Positions 7,590 through 16,574 of a stretch of DNA of 34,734 nt are shown one piece after another. A program made the position numbers and the translations under genes. Below the pieces are notes generated by a model, which saw nothing but the letters and a program-made list of their open reading frames with translations, did no database searches and was not told the DNA's origin. Source of the stretch: an uncultured Lachnospiraceae bacterium (GTDB lineage Bacteria > Bacillota > Clostridia > Lachnospirales > Lachnospiraceae); the NCBI GenBank assembly GCA_949742505.1, contig CATJPU010000220.1, positions 1 through 34,734 of the forward strand, in the 5' to 3' direction. The stretch's first letter is position 1. Each line of letters begins with the position of its first letter.

Positions 7590-8266
7590 TAGGGAAACAG
7601 ATGGAGATGCTTGCTGGCATTGATGCGATTATTTTTGATATGGACGGTACGCTGATTGATTCTATGTGGGTCTGGGCGGCTGTGGACAGGGATTTCTATG
7701 AGAAATATCATTTGGCAGAGCCGCCGGAGGAATTTTATCTGAAATTGGAAGGGATGAGCTATACCGAATCGGCTCAGTTATTCTTGGATTATTTTCCTAC
7801 ACTGACCCTGTCACTGGAGGAGATAAAGGATGAGTGGACCAGAATGGCATTTCAGAAATATACCACCGAGGTATCCTTAAAGCAGGGTATCAGAGATTTC
7901 TTAGAAGAGCAGAAGCAGAGAGGCGTTAAGCTTGGAATTGCCACCAGCAACGGAATCGAACTTGTGGAGGCAACTTTAAAAGCGCTGGATATCGGAAAAT
8001 ATTTTGATTCAATTCATACTTCCTGCGAGGTGGAACAGGGGAAGCCTGCGCCGGATATTTATCTGCTGGTTGCGGGAGAGCTGGATGTGAATCCTGAGCG
8101 GTGTCTGGTGTTTGAAGATGTGCCTATGGGGATTCTGGCCGGAAAGAATGCGGGGATGCGGACATGCGCCGTAGACGATGAATTTTCCAGAGCGCAGGAT
8201 GAAAAGAAGCGAAGTATGGCGGATTACTATATACATAATTATGATGAGCTCAGAGTGAATCAGTAA
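7586..8266 (+). CDS. HAD-superfamily (subfamily IA) phosphatase
   Basis: The HAD motifs are complete: IIFDMDGTLID (motif I, nucleophile D18 and acid D20), IATSNG (motif II), the Lys of GKPAPDIY (motif III) and VFEDVPMGILAGKNAGM (motif IV). The cap sits between motifs I and II. Such proteins dephosphorylate small sugar phosphates or nucleotides, or act as beta-phosphoglucomutase; the substrate cannot be read from sequence. The closing tail has DEFSRAQDEKKRSMADYYI, usual for this phosphatase group. Its ATG overlaps the stop of the pseudouridine synthase gene (ATGA), so translation is probably coupled. Internal Met codons at residues 6 and 8 are alternative starts. Confidence 0.87.
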   Translation: MIGKQMEMLAGIDAIIFDMDGTLIDSMWVWAAVDRDFYEKYHLAEPPEEFYLKLEGMSYTESAQLFLDYFPTLTLSLEEIKDEWTRMAFQKYTTEVSLKQGIRDFLEEQKQRGVKLGIATSNGIELVEATLKALDIGKYFDSIHTSCEVEQGKPAPDIYLLVAGELDVNPERCLVFEDVPMGILAGKNAGMRTCAVDDEFSRAQDEKKRSMADYYIHNYDELRVNQ

Positions 8267-8335
8267 GCTTTTCTGTAAAGCCAGTACAGCCTTGCGTAAT
8301 TAACAGTGAATTCTGCAACGTTGTGCCAGAGCCCG

Positions 8336-8378
8336 CGGCAGCTGCCGGATATCCATACAGACGGCGAGGATATCCGGC
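8336..8378. other. strong hairpin with an overlapping palindrome between the HAD gene and ygiQ
   Basis: Two arms, GCCGGATATCC and GGATATCCGGC, pair perfectly over 11 bp around a 13-nt loop. The 12-bp palindrome CGGCAGCTGCCG overlaps the left arm, so the two structures exclude each other. No T-run follows, so it is not a classical intrinsic terminator. The 167-nt gap holds no other recognisable gene. Confidence 0.6.
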
Positions 8379-8433
8379 GCTGATTACTCAGGAATTCATG
8401 CAGTGATATATTATCTAAAGGAGCGGCCGGAAT

Positions 8434-10410
8434 ATGAGTCGGGATTTTTTACCAGTCTGCAAAAGGGATATGGAAGAGCGGGGATGGGCGGAAGTGGATT
8501 TCGTTTATGTTTCCGGGGACGCTTACGTGGATCATCCGTCCTTTGGACATGCAATCATTACCCGTATGCTGGAAGCCCATGGCTATAAAGTGGGAATCAT
8601 TGCACAGCCGGACTGGAGAGATTCGGACAGTATCCGGGTTTTTGGAGAGCCGAGACTGGGATTTCTGGTGTCGGCAGGCAATATGGATTCCATGGTGAAT
8701 CATTATGCTGTGTCAAAAAGGAGGCGCTCAGTCGACGCCTATACGCCGGGCGGCGCGGGTGGCAGAAGGCCTGACTATGCGGCGGTGGTATATGGGAATT
8801 TAATCCGGCAGGTATATAAGCATACGCCGGTGATTCTCGGAGGAATTGAGGCCAGCCTTCGGAGACTGGCTCATTACGATTACTGGTCGAATAAGCTGAA
8901 GCGGTCGATTCTGCTGGATTCGGGCGCGGATTTGATTTCTTACGGAATGGGAGAGCGGTCTGTGCTGGAGATTGCGGAGGCGCTGGATTCGGGACTTGCC
9001 GTCGGGGATTTGACGTATATCGACGGTACGGTATATAAGACGAAGGACGCAGACAGCGTCTACGACGGAATCCGGCTTCCTTCTTATGAGGAGCTTAAGG
9101 CGGATAAAAAGACCTATGCCGAAAGCTTCTATACCCAGTACTGCAACACAGACCCCTACGGGGGAAAGCGGCTGATTGAGCCCTACGGAGAGCATCTGTT
9201 TGTGGTGCAGAATCCTCCGGCAAAGCCGTTAACAACCGAAGAGATGGACGCGGTCTATGATTATCCTTATCAGAGGACGCATCATCCGGTTTATGAGAAA
9301 GACGGCGGGGTTCCTGCCATTCAGGAAGTGAAGTTCAGTCTGGTCAGCAGCCGGGGATGCTTTGGTGGCTGTAGTTTTTGCGCTCTTACCTTCCACCAGG
9401 GCAGGATTGTTCAGGCGAGAAGCCATGAGTCGCTGCTCAGGGAAGCGGAGCTGATAATAAAGGATAAGGATTTCAAGGGATATATCCACGACGTAGGAGG
9501 GCCTACGGCTAATTTCAGAGAGCCTTCCTGTAGAAAGCAGCTGACAGAAGGGGTATGTAAAAACAGGCAGTGTCTGTTTCCAAAGCCCTGCGGGAACCTT
9601 ACCGTAAACCATCAGGATTACAGAAAACTTTTATGTAAGTTAAGGGGTCTGGAGGGAGTTAAGAAAGTATTTATCCGCTCCGGAATCCGTTTCGACTATG
9701 TAATGGCAGACCAGGACGATAGATTTTTAAGAGAGCTGTGCGAATATCATGTGAGCGGTCAGCTTAAGGTAGCTCCGGAGCATGTATCTAACGTTGTCTT
9801 AAGAAGGATGGGGAAGCCGGAGTATCAGGTATACGAACAATTTGCGGCAAAGTACAGGCGGATGAATGAGAGACTGGGGAAAGAGCAGTATCTTGTGCCC
9901 TATTTGATGTCTTCGCATCCCGGCTCTGCATTGAAGGAAGCGGTGGAGCTTGCGGAGCATCTGCGGGATTTTGGATATATGCCGGAGCAGGTGCAGGACT
10001 TCTATCCCACGCCTTCTACCCTTTCCACCTGTATGTATTATACAGGGCTTGACCCGAGGGATATGTCTTCTGTTTATGTTCCGAAGAATCCTCATGAGAA
10101 AGCGATGCAGCGTGCTCTGATTCAGTACCGGGATTCTAAGAATTATGATTTGGTATATGAAGCCCTAAAGCGGACAAACCGCATGGATTTAGTGGGATTC
10201 GGCAAAGAATGTCTGATTCGTCCGAGAAAGGTTTCGGCAGGGAAAAAGGCTGGCGGGGAAGGCAAGCCTTATGCGGATGACAGGCAGGAGCAGAAGGGGA
10301 CCGGGGAAGGCAGAAGCAGGAAAAAGAAGCGGACAATTCGGAATGTTCATAAAAAGAAGAGGGCGGGCATTCCCGGAGGCGGAAATGCTTTAGTAAGAAA
10401 AGATAGATAG
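8434..10410 (+). CDS. ygiQ: YgiQ-family radical SAM protein
   Basis: This is a large (658-residue) radical-SAM protein of the YgiQ/UPF0313 family, whose reaction is unknown. The 4Fe-4S motif is SSRGCFGGCSFCAL with C309, C313 and C316. The N-terminal part has DFVYVSGDAYVDHPSFGHAI, the conserved start of this family, and the YTPGGAGGRRPDYA segment. After the radical-SAM core the protein ends in a very basic tail of about 75 residues rich in Lys, Arg and Gly, which probably binds nucleic acid or is disordered. AAAGGAG lies 12 nt before the ATG. It leads a run with a membrane protein, an RluA-family synthase and recU. Its neighbours suggest RNA-linked work, but this is inference. Confidence 0.92.
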   Translation: MSRDFLPVCKRDMEERGWAEVDFVYVSGDAYVDHPSFGHAIITRMLEAHGYKVGIIAQPDWRDSDSIRVFGEPRLGFLVSAGNMDSMVNHYAVSKRRRSVDAYTPGGAGGRRPDYAAVVYGNLIRQVYKHTPVILGGIEASLRRLAHYDYWSNKLKRSILLDSGADLISYGMGERSVLEIAEALDSGLAVGDLTYIDGTVYKTKDADSVYDGIRLPSYEELKADKKTYAESFYTQYCNTDPYGGKRLIEPYGEHLFVVQNPPAKPLTTEEMDAVYDYPYQRTHHPVYEKDGGVPAIQEVKFSLVSSRGCFGGCSFCALTFHQGRIVQARSHESLLREAELIIKDKDFKGYIHDVGGPTANFREPSCRKQLTEGVCKNRQCLFPKPCGNLTVNHQDYRKLLCKLRGLEGVKKVFIRSGIRFDYVMADQDDRFLRELCEYHVSGQLKVAPEHVSNVVLRRMGKPEYQVYEQFAAKYRRMNERLGKEQYLVPYLMSSHPGSALKEAVELAEHLRDFGYMPEQVQDFYPTPSTLSTCMYYTGLDPRDMSSVYVPKNPHEKAMQRALIQYRDSKNYDLVYEALKRTNRMDLVGFGKECLIRPRKVSAGKKAGGEGKPYADDRQEQKGTGEGRSRKKKRTIRNVHKKKRAGIPGGGNALVRKDR

Positions 10411-10423
10411 CAGGAGAGTAGTT

Positions 10424-10999
10424 ATGAAAATAAAAAAAGGACAGGCAGGGTATCTGTCTGCGCGGAAAAAGGCGCTGCAGGTTCAGGTGCTGATTGGATT
10501 TGGGATTGTAGGAGCGCTTTTGCTTATAGGATATTTTAAGACTCATTCCAGAACGAGTCTGTTTACAATTCTTGCGGTCTTAGGCTGTCTTCCTTCCGCA
10601 AAGGCGCTGACGGAATGGATTGCAGTGCTTCCCTATCCGACGATTGACGTTGCGCTTATGGAGGAAATCCGGGTAAAAAGTCCGCTCCTTACGACGGCTT
10701 ATGATTTGGTGATTACAAGCAGGGATAAGATTATGCCGGTGGATGCGGTTGTGATATCGAATCATACCGTATTCGGGTATGCGCATGATCCAAAGACGGA
10801 TACGGAAATGGCCGCGAAGCATATCAGTGACATTCTGGCGGAAAACCATTATACGAAGGTTACTGTTAAGATTTTCTCAAAATATGTGCCCTTTTTATCC
10901 CGGGTGGAAGGTTTAAACAATATGATTGAAGTAAATCATTCTGCGGATAAGGAGCTGGAAGAGGCGATTCGGCAGATTATTCTGAATATATCAATGTAA
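10424..10999 (+). CDS. conserved-looking membrane protein of unknown function
   Basis: I do not recognise this 191-residue protein. After a basic start (MKIKKGQAGYLSARKKALQ) there are two membrane segments, about residues 22-40 (VLIGFGIVGALLLIGYF) and 46-64 (LFTILAVLGCLPSAKALTE). A soluble domain of about 125 residues follows, with alternating beta and alpha character (YDLVITSRDKIMPVDAVVIS; HYTKVTVKIFSKYV). No cysteine pair or catalytic motif is visible. It has an SD (AGGAGAG), starts 13 nt after ygiQ and ends 13 nt before the chosen start of the RluA-type gene, so it is in that operon. A cytoplasmic domain hung on a membrane hairpin is the likely topology. Confidence 0.75.
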   Translation: MKIKKGQAGYLSARKKALQVQVLIGFGIVGALLLIGYFKTHSRTSLFTILAVLGCLPSAKALTEWIAVLPYPTIDVALMEEIRVKSPLLTTAYDLVITSRDKIMPVDAVVISNHTVFGYAHDPKTDTEMAAKHISDILAENHYTKVTVKIFSKYVPFLSRVEGLNNMIEVNHSADKELEEAIRQIILNISM

Positions 11000-11012
11000 T
11001 GTGCGGTGCGGT

Positions 11013-12035
11013 ATGAAAGAGCTTATCATTTCAGACAGGGACGCGAATCAGCGGCTGGATAAATTCTTAGGGAAGTATATGGAACAGGCGCCCGCTGGAT
11101 TTTTCTACAAGATGATGCGCAGGAAAAATATTGTATTAAATGGAAAGAAGGCCTCAGGGAAGGAGAAGCTTCAGCCGGGAGACAGACTCAAGCTGTTTTT
11201 ATCCGATGAGACCATTACGAAATTTACCGGAGAGGACAGGGCGGTAAAGGCGCCGGTTCGGAGTCCGGAACTGGAGGTTATCTATGAGGATGAACATGTG
11301 CTGATTGTAAATAAGCCGGTGGGGATGCTGTCCCAGAAAGCGAAGCCCGGAGACGTATCTTTGGTGGAGGTCATTACCGATTATCTTCTGCAGACAGGAA
11401 GCCTTACCCCAGAGGAGCTTCGCACCTTCCGGCCGGGGATTTGCAATCGGTTAGACCGTAATACTTCCGGTATTGTCACCGCTGGAAAAAGCTTAGCGGG
11501 TCTGCAGGAATTAAGCGAGGGATTTCGGGAACGGAGTTTTGGAAAATATTACCGCTGTCTGGTAAAGGGGGAGGTTCGAAGGAAGCAGCTGGTCAGCGGC
11601 TATCTGACGAAAGATAACAGGAAAAATCAGGTGATGGTAAGAAACGTTCCGTCGGAAGGGGCGGCCTGGATTGAGACTGAATACTGGCCGGTAAGCGTAA
11701 CGGAAGGGTATACTTTGCTCGAGATTCATCTAATTACCGGAAAGCCCCATCAGATTCGGGCCCATCTTGCCTCAGAAGGGTATCCGGTTATCGGAGATTA
11801 CAAATATGGGAATCGGGAGATTAACGAGGCGTTTCGGAGGAAGTATGGACTGACTTCACAGCTTCTGCATGCATACCGGCTGGAATTTCCCCGGATGGAA
11901 TCGGCGCTTCGGCCGCTGTCGGGCAGAATAATCTATGCCAGAGAGCCGAAAATTTTTCAACGGATTCAGGCGGATGTAATGGGAACGGATGGGAAGAAAG
12001 AAAATCGGAAAAGCAGAGGGGGACGAAGAGGATGA
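11013..12035 (+). CDS. RluA-family pseudouridine synthase (RluC/RluD-like)
   Basis: The 340-residue enzyme has an N-terminal S4 domain (MKELIISDRDANQRLDKFL through GDRLKLFL) and the RluA-type catalytic core: EDEHVLIVNKPVGMLSQ, then CNRLDRNTSGIV with the nucleophilic Asp in RLDRNTSG, and GKPHQIRAHLA. RluC and RluD modify several uridines of 23S rRNA; which one this is cannot be decided. The start is set at the ATG opening MKELIIS; a GTG four codons earlier would overlap no useful SD. The SD is poor, so coupling to the preceding gene, which stops 13 nt before, is likely. The tail is basic. Its TGA overlaps the ATG of a 13-codon ORF that leads into recU. Confidence 0.9.
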   Translation: MKELIISDRDANQRLDKFLGKYMEQAPAGFFYKMMRRKNIVLNGKKASGKEKLQPGDRLKLFLSDETITKFTGEDRAVKAPVRSPELEVIYEDEHVLIVNKPVGMLSQKAKPGDVSLVEVITDYLLQTGSLTPEELRTFRPGICNRLDRNTSGIVTAGKSLAGLQELSEGFRERSFGKYYRCLVKGEVRRKQLVSGYLTKDNRKNQVMVRNVPSEGAAWIETEYWPVSVTEGYTLLEIHLITGKPHQIRAHLASEGYPVIGDYKYGNREINEAFRRKYGLTSQLLHAYRLEFPRMESALRPLSGRIIYAREPKIFQRIQADVMGTDGKKENRKSRGGRRG

Positions 12036-12073
12036 GAAAGAAGAACAGACAGAAAAGGCGGACAGATAGATGA
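12032..12073 (+). CDS. 13-codon basic micro-ORF linking the RluA-type gene to recU
   Basis: The reading MRKKNRQKRRTDR has 8 Lys/Arg in 13 residues. Its ATG overlaps the TGA of the RluA-type gene, and its own TGA overlaps the recU ATG, both as ATGA. A GAGGG lies about 11 nt upstream. The arrangement suits stepwise translational coupling, since recU has only a weak, distant SD. Alternatively this is a chance run in the spacer. No peptide function is claimed. Confidence 0.4.
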   Translation: MRKKNRQKRRTDR

Positions 12074-12603
12074 GTACCTGGAATACCAGAGGACTCCGGG
12101 GTTCTACTTTGGAGGACATGATTAACAGAACGAATGAACGCTATTTAGAGCAGAAGCTTGCTCTGATTCAGAAGATTCCTACGCCAATCACGCCGGTCCG
12201 CATGGATAAGGAGCACAGGCAGATCACGCTGGCTTATTTTGAACAGCGCAGTACGGTGGATTATATCGGCGCGGTGCAGGGGATTCCAGTCTGCTTCGAT
12301 GCGAAGGAATGTAATACGGATACGTTTCCAATTCACAATATCCATGAGCATCAGGTGGTTTTCATGGAGAATTTCGAGAGGCAGAAAGGGATTGCATTTC
12401 TTCTTATCTCTTATACGGCGAGGAATCAGCTGTATTATATGCGCTTTCAGGAAGTGAGGAAGTTCTGGAACCGGGCGATGGAGGGCGGAAGGAAGAGCTT
12501 TCGTATCGAAGAGCTGAACCCGAAGTATTTTCTGGGGATTAGAGGGGGGTGTTTGATTCCTTATCTGGATGGGATGAATCTGGATTTGGCGGAGCGGGAG
12601 TGA
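12070..12603 (+). CDS. recU: Holliday junction resolvase RecU
   Basis: RecU cuts four-way DNA junctions in recombination and repair in Firmicutes. The 177-residue protein starts STWNTRGLRGSTLEDMIN, the family N terminus, and carries the nuclease core RSTVDYIGAVQGIPVCFDAKE with the acidic and Lys residues of the PD-(D/E)XK-like site, then HEHQVVFMENFERQKGIAFLLI and a C-terminal RGGCLIPYLDG. Length is slightly below that of Bacillus RecU. The ATG overlaps the stop of a 13-codon ORF. In Bacillus recU pairs with the penicillin-binding protein gene ponA; here it instead ends an RNA-modification run, and the his operon promoter begins 11 nt after its stop. Confidence 0.93.
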   Translation: MSTWNTRGLRGSTLEDMINRTNERYLEQKLALIQKIPTPITPVRMDKEHRQITLAYFEQRSTVDYIGAVQGIPVCFDAKECNTDTFPIHNIHEHQVVFMENFERQKGIAFLLISYTARNQLYYMRFQEVRKFWNRAMEGGRKSFRIEELNPKYFLGIRGGCLIPYLDGMNLDLAERE

Positions 12604-12613
12604 GACGTGGGAC

Positions 12614-12642
12614 TTGACAGGGTGAGGAAAAATGCGTATAAT
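12614..12642 (+). promoter_or_regulatory. consensus promoter of the histidine operon
   Basis: TTGACA and TATAAT are perfect and spaced by 17 nt. The -10 ends 49 nt before the hisZ start, leaving a short leader without room for a T-box or a his-codon attenuator. Any control would therefore lie elsewhere, for example at the enzyme level by feedback on HisG-HisZ. Confidence 0.87.
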
Positions 12643-12691
12643 TCAATAAGTTTTATTGTGGTAGCGGGATAAAGTGCAGGGAGAATTTGAG

Positions 12692-13933
12692 ATGAGACAA
12701 TTGCAGCATACGCCGGAAGGTGTCCGGGATATTTATAATATTGAATGTGGGAAGAAGCTGGCTTTGGAGCTTCGGCTTCATAAGGTGCTTCAGATGTATG
12801 GGTATCGGGATATCCAGACTCCGACTTTTGAGTTTTTTGATGTATTTCGGAAAGAAATCGGTACGATTCCCTCTAAGGAATTGTATAAGTTTTTTGATAA
12901 GGAAGGAAATACGCTGGTGCTTCGTCCGGATTTTACTCCGTCGATTGCGCGGGCGGCTGCGACTTTATTTCCTGATAACGGAATGCCGGTCAGACTGTGC
13001 TATTCGGGCAATACATTTTTAAATTATACAGGAAGTTACCAGGGGAGGCTGCGGGAGACTACCCAGATGGGGGCTGAGCTGATTGGCGTGGACTCGGTTG
13101 AAGCGGACGCGGAGATGCTCGCCATGGTTGTGGACTGCTTTACTACGATTGGACTTCGGGATTTCCAGCTTAGCGTGGGAATTGTGGACTATATCCAGAG
13201 TTTGATTGAGGATGCGTCTTTAGATGAAGAATCAGAAGAGCGGGTCAGAGAACTGATTGGCAACCGGAATTTTTTCGGTGCGGAGGAGTATCTTGAGAGC
13301 GTCAGAGTCAGGAGAAGCGCTAAGGAGGCCTTTGCCGCGCTGGAAGATATGTACGGCGGAAGAGAAGTGCTGAATCAGGCGAAGAATATTGCGCCGAATT
13401 CCAAAGCGGTGCAGGCGGTCAGAAGGCTGGAGAGAATCTATGAGATTCTGAAAATCTATGGGGTGGAAGAACATATTACCTTTGATTTCAGTATGGGCGG
13501 AGGATATGGATATTATACGGGTATCATTTTCCGGGGATATACCCATGGTACTGGGGACGCGATTGTGAAGGGCGGCAGGTATGACCATCTCCTTGAGAAA
13601 TTCGGCCGGAAATCTCCGTCGATTGGATTTGCTCTGGTGATTGACCAGTTGATGAATGCTTTGACCAGACAGCATATTCGGATATCCTATGCGAGAAAGA
13701 ATACGCTGATTCTCTATGATGAAGGCAATCAGAAGAAGGCCATTAAGCTTGCAAGGGATTTCCGGGAGAAATGCAAGAATACGGAACTGGTATGCCGTTC
13801 GAGTACTAAGACACTGGAGGATTATATGGAATACGGCAGAGAGAATTATGCCGGTAACTTAATTTACATACAGGAGAATCATCAGATTGTGATGATTAAT
13901 CTGATGACCGGCGAGAGAAAGTTAATTAATTAA
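12692..13933 (+). CDS. hisZ: ATP phosphoribosyltransferase regulatory subunit HisZ
   Basis: HisZ is a catalytically inactive histidyl-tRNA synthetase relative that binds short HisG and gives it activity and feedback control by histidine. The protein reads MRQLQHTPEGVRDIYNIEC, then the class II synthetase-like core with LVLRPDFTPSIARAAA, GSYQGRLRETTQMGAELIG and the GRYDHLLEKFG segment. At 413 residues it has the usual size and no anticodon-binding-domain signature typical of true HisRS. The ATG is chosen over a GTG six codons earlier because AGGGAG lies 8 nt upstream. It heads the operon and is directly followed by the short-form hisG, which fits the heteromeric HisGZ enzyme. Confidence 0.94.
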   Translation: MRQLQHTPEGVRDIYNIECGKKLALELRLHKVLQMYGYRDIQTPTFEFFDVFRKEIGTIPSKELYKFFDKEGNTLVLRPDFTPSIARAAATLFPDNGMPVRLCYSGNTFLNYTGSYQGRLRETTQMGAELIGVDSVEADAEMLAMVVDCFTTIGLRDFQLSVGIVDYIQSLIEDASLDEESEERVRELIGNRNFFGAEEYLESVRVRRSAKEAFAALEDMYGGREVLNQAKNIAPNSKAVQAVRRLERIYEILKIYGVEEHITFDFSMGGGYGYYTGIIFRGYTHGTGDAIVKGGRYDHLLEKFGRKSPSIGFALVIDQLMNALTRQHIRISYARKNTLILYDEGNQKKAIKLARDFREKCKNTELVCRSSTKTLEDYMEYGRENYAGNLIYIQENHQIVMINLMTGERKLIN

Positions 13934-13959
13934 GAATGATAGATTGATAGGAGTCTGTT

Positions 13960-14595
13960 ATGAGATATCTTACATTTGCACTTGGGAAAGGGCGCCTGGC
14001 GGAGCAGACGCTGGATTTGCTGGAACAGATCGGGATTACCTGCGAGGAAATGAGGGATAAGAACTCCAGGAAGTTGATTTTTGTGAATGAGGAGTTAAAG
14101 CTTCGTTTTTTCCTTTCTAAGGGACCGGACGTGCCGACTTATGTAGAATACGGAGCCGCCGATATCGGTGTAGCCGGCAGGGATACGATTCTGGAGGAAG
14201 GGCGTAAAGTCCACGAGGTATTGGACTTGGGATACGGGAGATGCCGGATGTGTATCTGCGGACCAAGGGGCGCCGGTGAATTTTTAAAACATCATGAACT
14301 GATTCGGGTTGCAACCAAATATCCGAATATTGCGAAGGATTATTTCTATAATGTAAAGCATCAGACGGTAGAGATTATTAAGCTGAACGGATCCATTGAG
14401 CTGGCGCCGATTGTAGGTCTGTCGGAGGTCATCTGCGATATCGTGGAGACAGGGTCTACCTTAAGAGAGAACGGACTGTCTGTGCTGGAGGAAGTGTGTC
14501 CTCTGTCAGCGAGAATGATTGTAAATCCGGTAAGCATGCGCATGGAGAGCGAACGGATTAAGGATTTGATTCAGCGGCTGAGAGTTGTAATCTAA
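13960..14595 (+). CDS. hisG: ATP phosphoribosyltransferase, short catalytic subunit HisG
   Basis: HisG couples ATP with PRPP to give phosphoribosyl-ATP, the first committed step of histidine synthesis. It begins MRYLTFALGKGRLAEQTLDLL and carries EYGAADIGVAGRDTI and ICDIVETGSTLRENGL, the PRPP-loop region. At 211 residues it is the short form, without the C-terminal regulatory ACT-like domain, so it needs HisZ, encoded just upstream. AGGAG precedes the ATG. It is 27 nt from hisZ and 18 nt from hisD, all in one operon. Confidence 0.96.
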   Translation: MRYLTFALGKGRLAEQTLDLLEQIGITCEEMRDKNSRKLIFVNEELKLRFFLSKGPDVPTYVEYGAADIGVAGRDTILEEGRKVHEVLDLGYGRCRMCICGPRGAGEFLKHHELIRVATKYPNIAKDYFYNVKHQTVEIIKLNGSIELAPIVGLSEVICDIVETGSTLRENGLSVLEEVCPLSARMIVNPVSMRMESERIKDLIQRLRVVI

Positions 14596-14613
14596 GAAGG
14601 GGAAATAAAAACG

Positions 14614-15903
14614 ATGAGAATAAAAAGGCTGGATAAAGACACGAGAGAAAATCTTCTGGAGAATCTGTTAAAACGAAGTCCGGGAAATTATGGGGAATAT
14701 GAAGAGATTGTTGCAGAGATTCTGACAAGGGTAAAGACAGAGAAAGACAAAGCATTGTTTGAATATACCGCTAAGTTTGACCATGCAGAGATCCATGCAG
14801 AGAATATACGGGTAACAGAAGAGGAAATCAGAGAAGCTTATGCGAAGACCGGAGAGGAACTGGTGGGTATTATCCGCAGAGCCCTTGACAATATTCGGAA
14901 GTTTCATGAGAAGCAGAGGCAGTACAGCTGGTTTGACAGTAAGCCGGACGGAACCATTCTGGGACAGAAGGTAACCGCTCTTCGCAGGGTGGGAGTTTAT
15001 GTGCCGGGGGGGAAAGCGGCGTATCCTTCCTCTGTTCTGATGAATATCGTACCGGCAAAAGTCGCCGGTGTGGAGGAGATTCTTATGGTGACGCCTCCGG
15101 GAAGGGACGGAAAAGTCAATCCCCATACTCTGGTTGCCGCCAATGAGGCAGGGGCCGACGTTATCTATAAAGCAGGCGGGGCTCAGGCAATCGGCGCCCT
15201 GGCTTACGGTACGGAGAGTATTCCGAAGGCAGATAAGATTGTAGGACCCGGCAATATCTTCGTGGCGCTGGCAAAAAGGGCGGTTTACGGACATGTGAGC
15301 ATCGATGCTATCGCAGGTCCCAGTGAGATTCTGGTACTTGCAGACGAGACGGCCAGTCCCAGATACGTGGCGGCGGATCTTCTGTCCCAGGCGGAACATG
15401 ACGAATTGGCTTCGGCGATTCTGGTAACCACCAGCGAAGAACTCGCGAAGGCGGTGTCGGAGCAGGTGGACGGCTTCTTACAGGAGCTTTCAAGGGCGGA
15501 GATTATTCGGAAATCTCTGGACAATTACGGCTATATCCTGATTGCAGATACCATGGAAGAGGCTGTTGATATTGCCAATGAGATTGCTTCGGAGCATTTG
15601 GAGATTATGACGAAGAATCCTTATGATACGATGACCAGAATCCGGAATGCAGGCGCAATCTTTATCGGAGAATATGCAAGCGAGCCTTTGGGAGATTATT
15701 TTGCAGGACCGAATCACGTACTGCCAACCAACGGCACCGCGAAATTCTTCTCGCCTCTCTCGGTGGACGACTTTATAAAGAAATCAAGTATTATCGGGTA
15801 TTCTAGGGAGGCGCTTTCGGAAGTACATAGAGATATTGAAGCGTTTGCAGAGACAGAGCATCTGACTGCCCATGCCAATTCTGTAAGGGTGAGATTCGAA
15901 TAA
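14614..15903 (+). CDS. hisD: histidinol dehydrogenase HisD
   Basis: HisD carries out the last two steps, oxidising L-histidinol to L-histidine with two NAD+. The 429-residue protein has the full family length. Visible signatures are VGVYVPGGKAAYPSSVLMN, YKAGGAQAIGALAYGT, VGPGNIFVALAKR, DAIAGPSEILVLAD, and LLSQAEHD with the zinc-binding Gln and His; GPNHVLPTNGTA and EHLTAHANSVRVR supply the remaining conserved zinc-site and substrate residues near the end. AAGGGGA precedes the ATG. It lies between hisG and hisB; no defect is seen. Confidence 0.96.
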   Translation: MRIKRLDKDTRENLLENLLKRSPGNYGEYEEIVAEILTRVKTEKDKALFEYTAKFDHAEIHAENIRVTEEEIREAYAKTGEELVGIIRRALDNIRKFHEKQRQYSWFDSKPDGTILGQKVTALRRVGVYVPGGKAAYPSSVLMNIVPAKVAGVEEILMVTPPGRDGKVNPHTLVAANEAGADVIYKAGGAQAIGALAYGTESIPKADKIVGPGNIFVALAKRAVYGHVSIDAIAGPSEILVLADETASPRYVAADLLSQAEHDELASAILVTTSEELAKAVSEQVDGFLQELSRAEIIRKSLDNYGYILIADTMEEAVDIANEIASEHLEIMTKNPYDTMTRIRNAGAIFIGEYASEPLGDYFAGPNHVLPTNGTAKFFSPLSVDDFIKKSSIIGYSREALSEVHRDIEAFAETEHLTAHANSVRVRFE

Positions 15904-15975
15904 TAGATGCAGCGTTTGAGTATGAATTGTGTAATTTTGTAACAAAGTATATCATTCGGTAAGGGAGGGATACCG

Positions 15976-16563
15976 ATGGACAGGACAGCGTCCTTAAGAC
16001 GTACAACGAAGGAAACGGATATTTCCGTAACAATCAATCTGGATGGACAGGGAAACAGTGAGATTCATACAGGAATCGGATTTTTTGATCATATGCTGAA
16101 CGGCTTCGCCCGTCATGGTCTCTTTGATTTGACAATGAAAGCAGAAGGAGATCTGTGCGTAGACTGTCATCATACCATAGAAGATACGGGCATCGTGCTT
16201 GGAACGGCGCTCAGTAAAGCTCTGGGGCATAAGGCGGGAATTAAGCGTTATGGAAGCTTTCTGCTTCCTATGGATGAAACGCTGACGCTGTGCGCCATTG
16301 ATTTGTCCGGCAGGCCATATCTGAATTATCAGGCGGAATTTACCTGTGAGAAGCTGGGAGAGATGGATACAGAGATGATAAAGGAATTTTTCTATGCCGT
16401 ATCCTACAGCGCCGCGATGAATCTGCATTTGAAGATTATGGACGCAGGCAATAACCATCATATGGCGGAAGCGTTGTTTAAAGCATTTGGTAAAGCATTG
16501 GACATTGCAACATCTAAAGAACCTAGAATGAAAGAAGCGTGGACCACGAAGGGAACGCTATAG
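15976..16563 (+). CDS. hisB: imidazoleglycerol-phosphate dehydratase HisB
   Basis: This monofunctional dehydratase converts imidazoleglycerol phosphate to imidazoleacetol phosphate with a di-manganese site. Both metal motifs are present: [10 protein letters not shown] and [17 protein letters not shown], plus the signature [16 protein letters not shown]. It has 195 residues and lacks a histidinol-phosphatase domain, so that step must be done by another protein. GGGAGGG lies about 6 nt before the ATG. The 72-nt gap from hisD has no clear promoter or terminator, and the next gene starts 11 nt downstream of its stop. Confidence 0.96.
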   Translation: MDRTASLRRTTKETDISVTINLDGQGNSEIHTGIGFFDHMLNGFARHGLFDLTMKAEGDLCVDCHHTIEDTGIVLGTALSKALGHKAGIKRYGSFLLPMDETLTLCAIDLSGRPYLNYQAEFTCEKLGEMDTEMIKEFFYAVSYSAAMNLHLKIMDAGNNHHMAEALFKAFGKALDIATSKEPRMKEAWTTKGTL

Positions 16564-16574
16564 AGGACGGAGAT

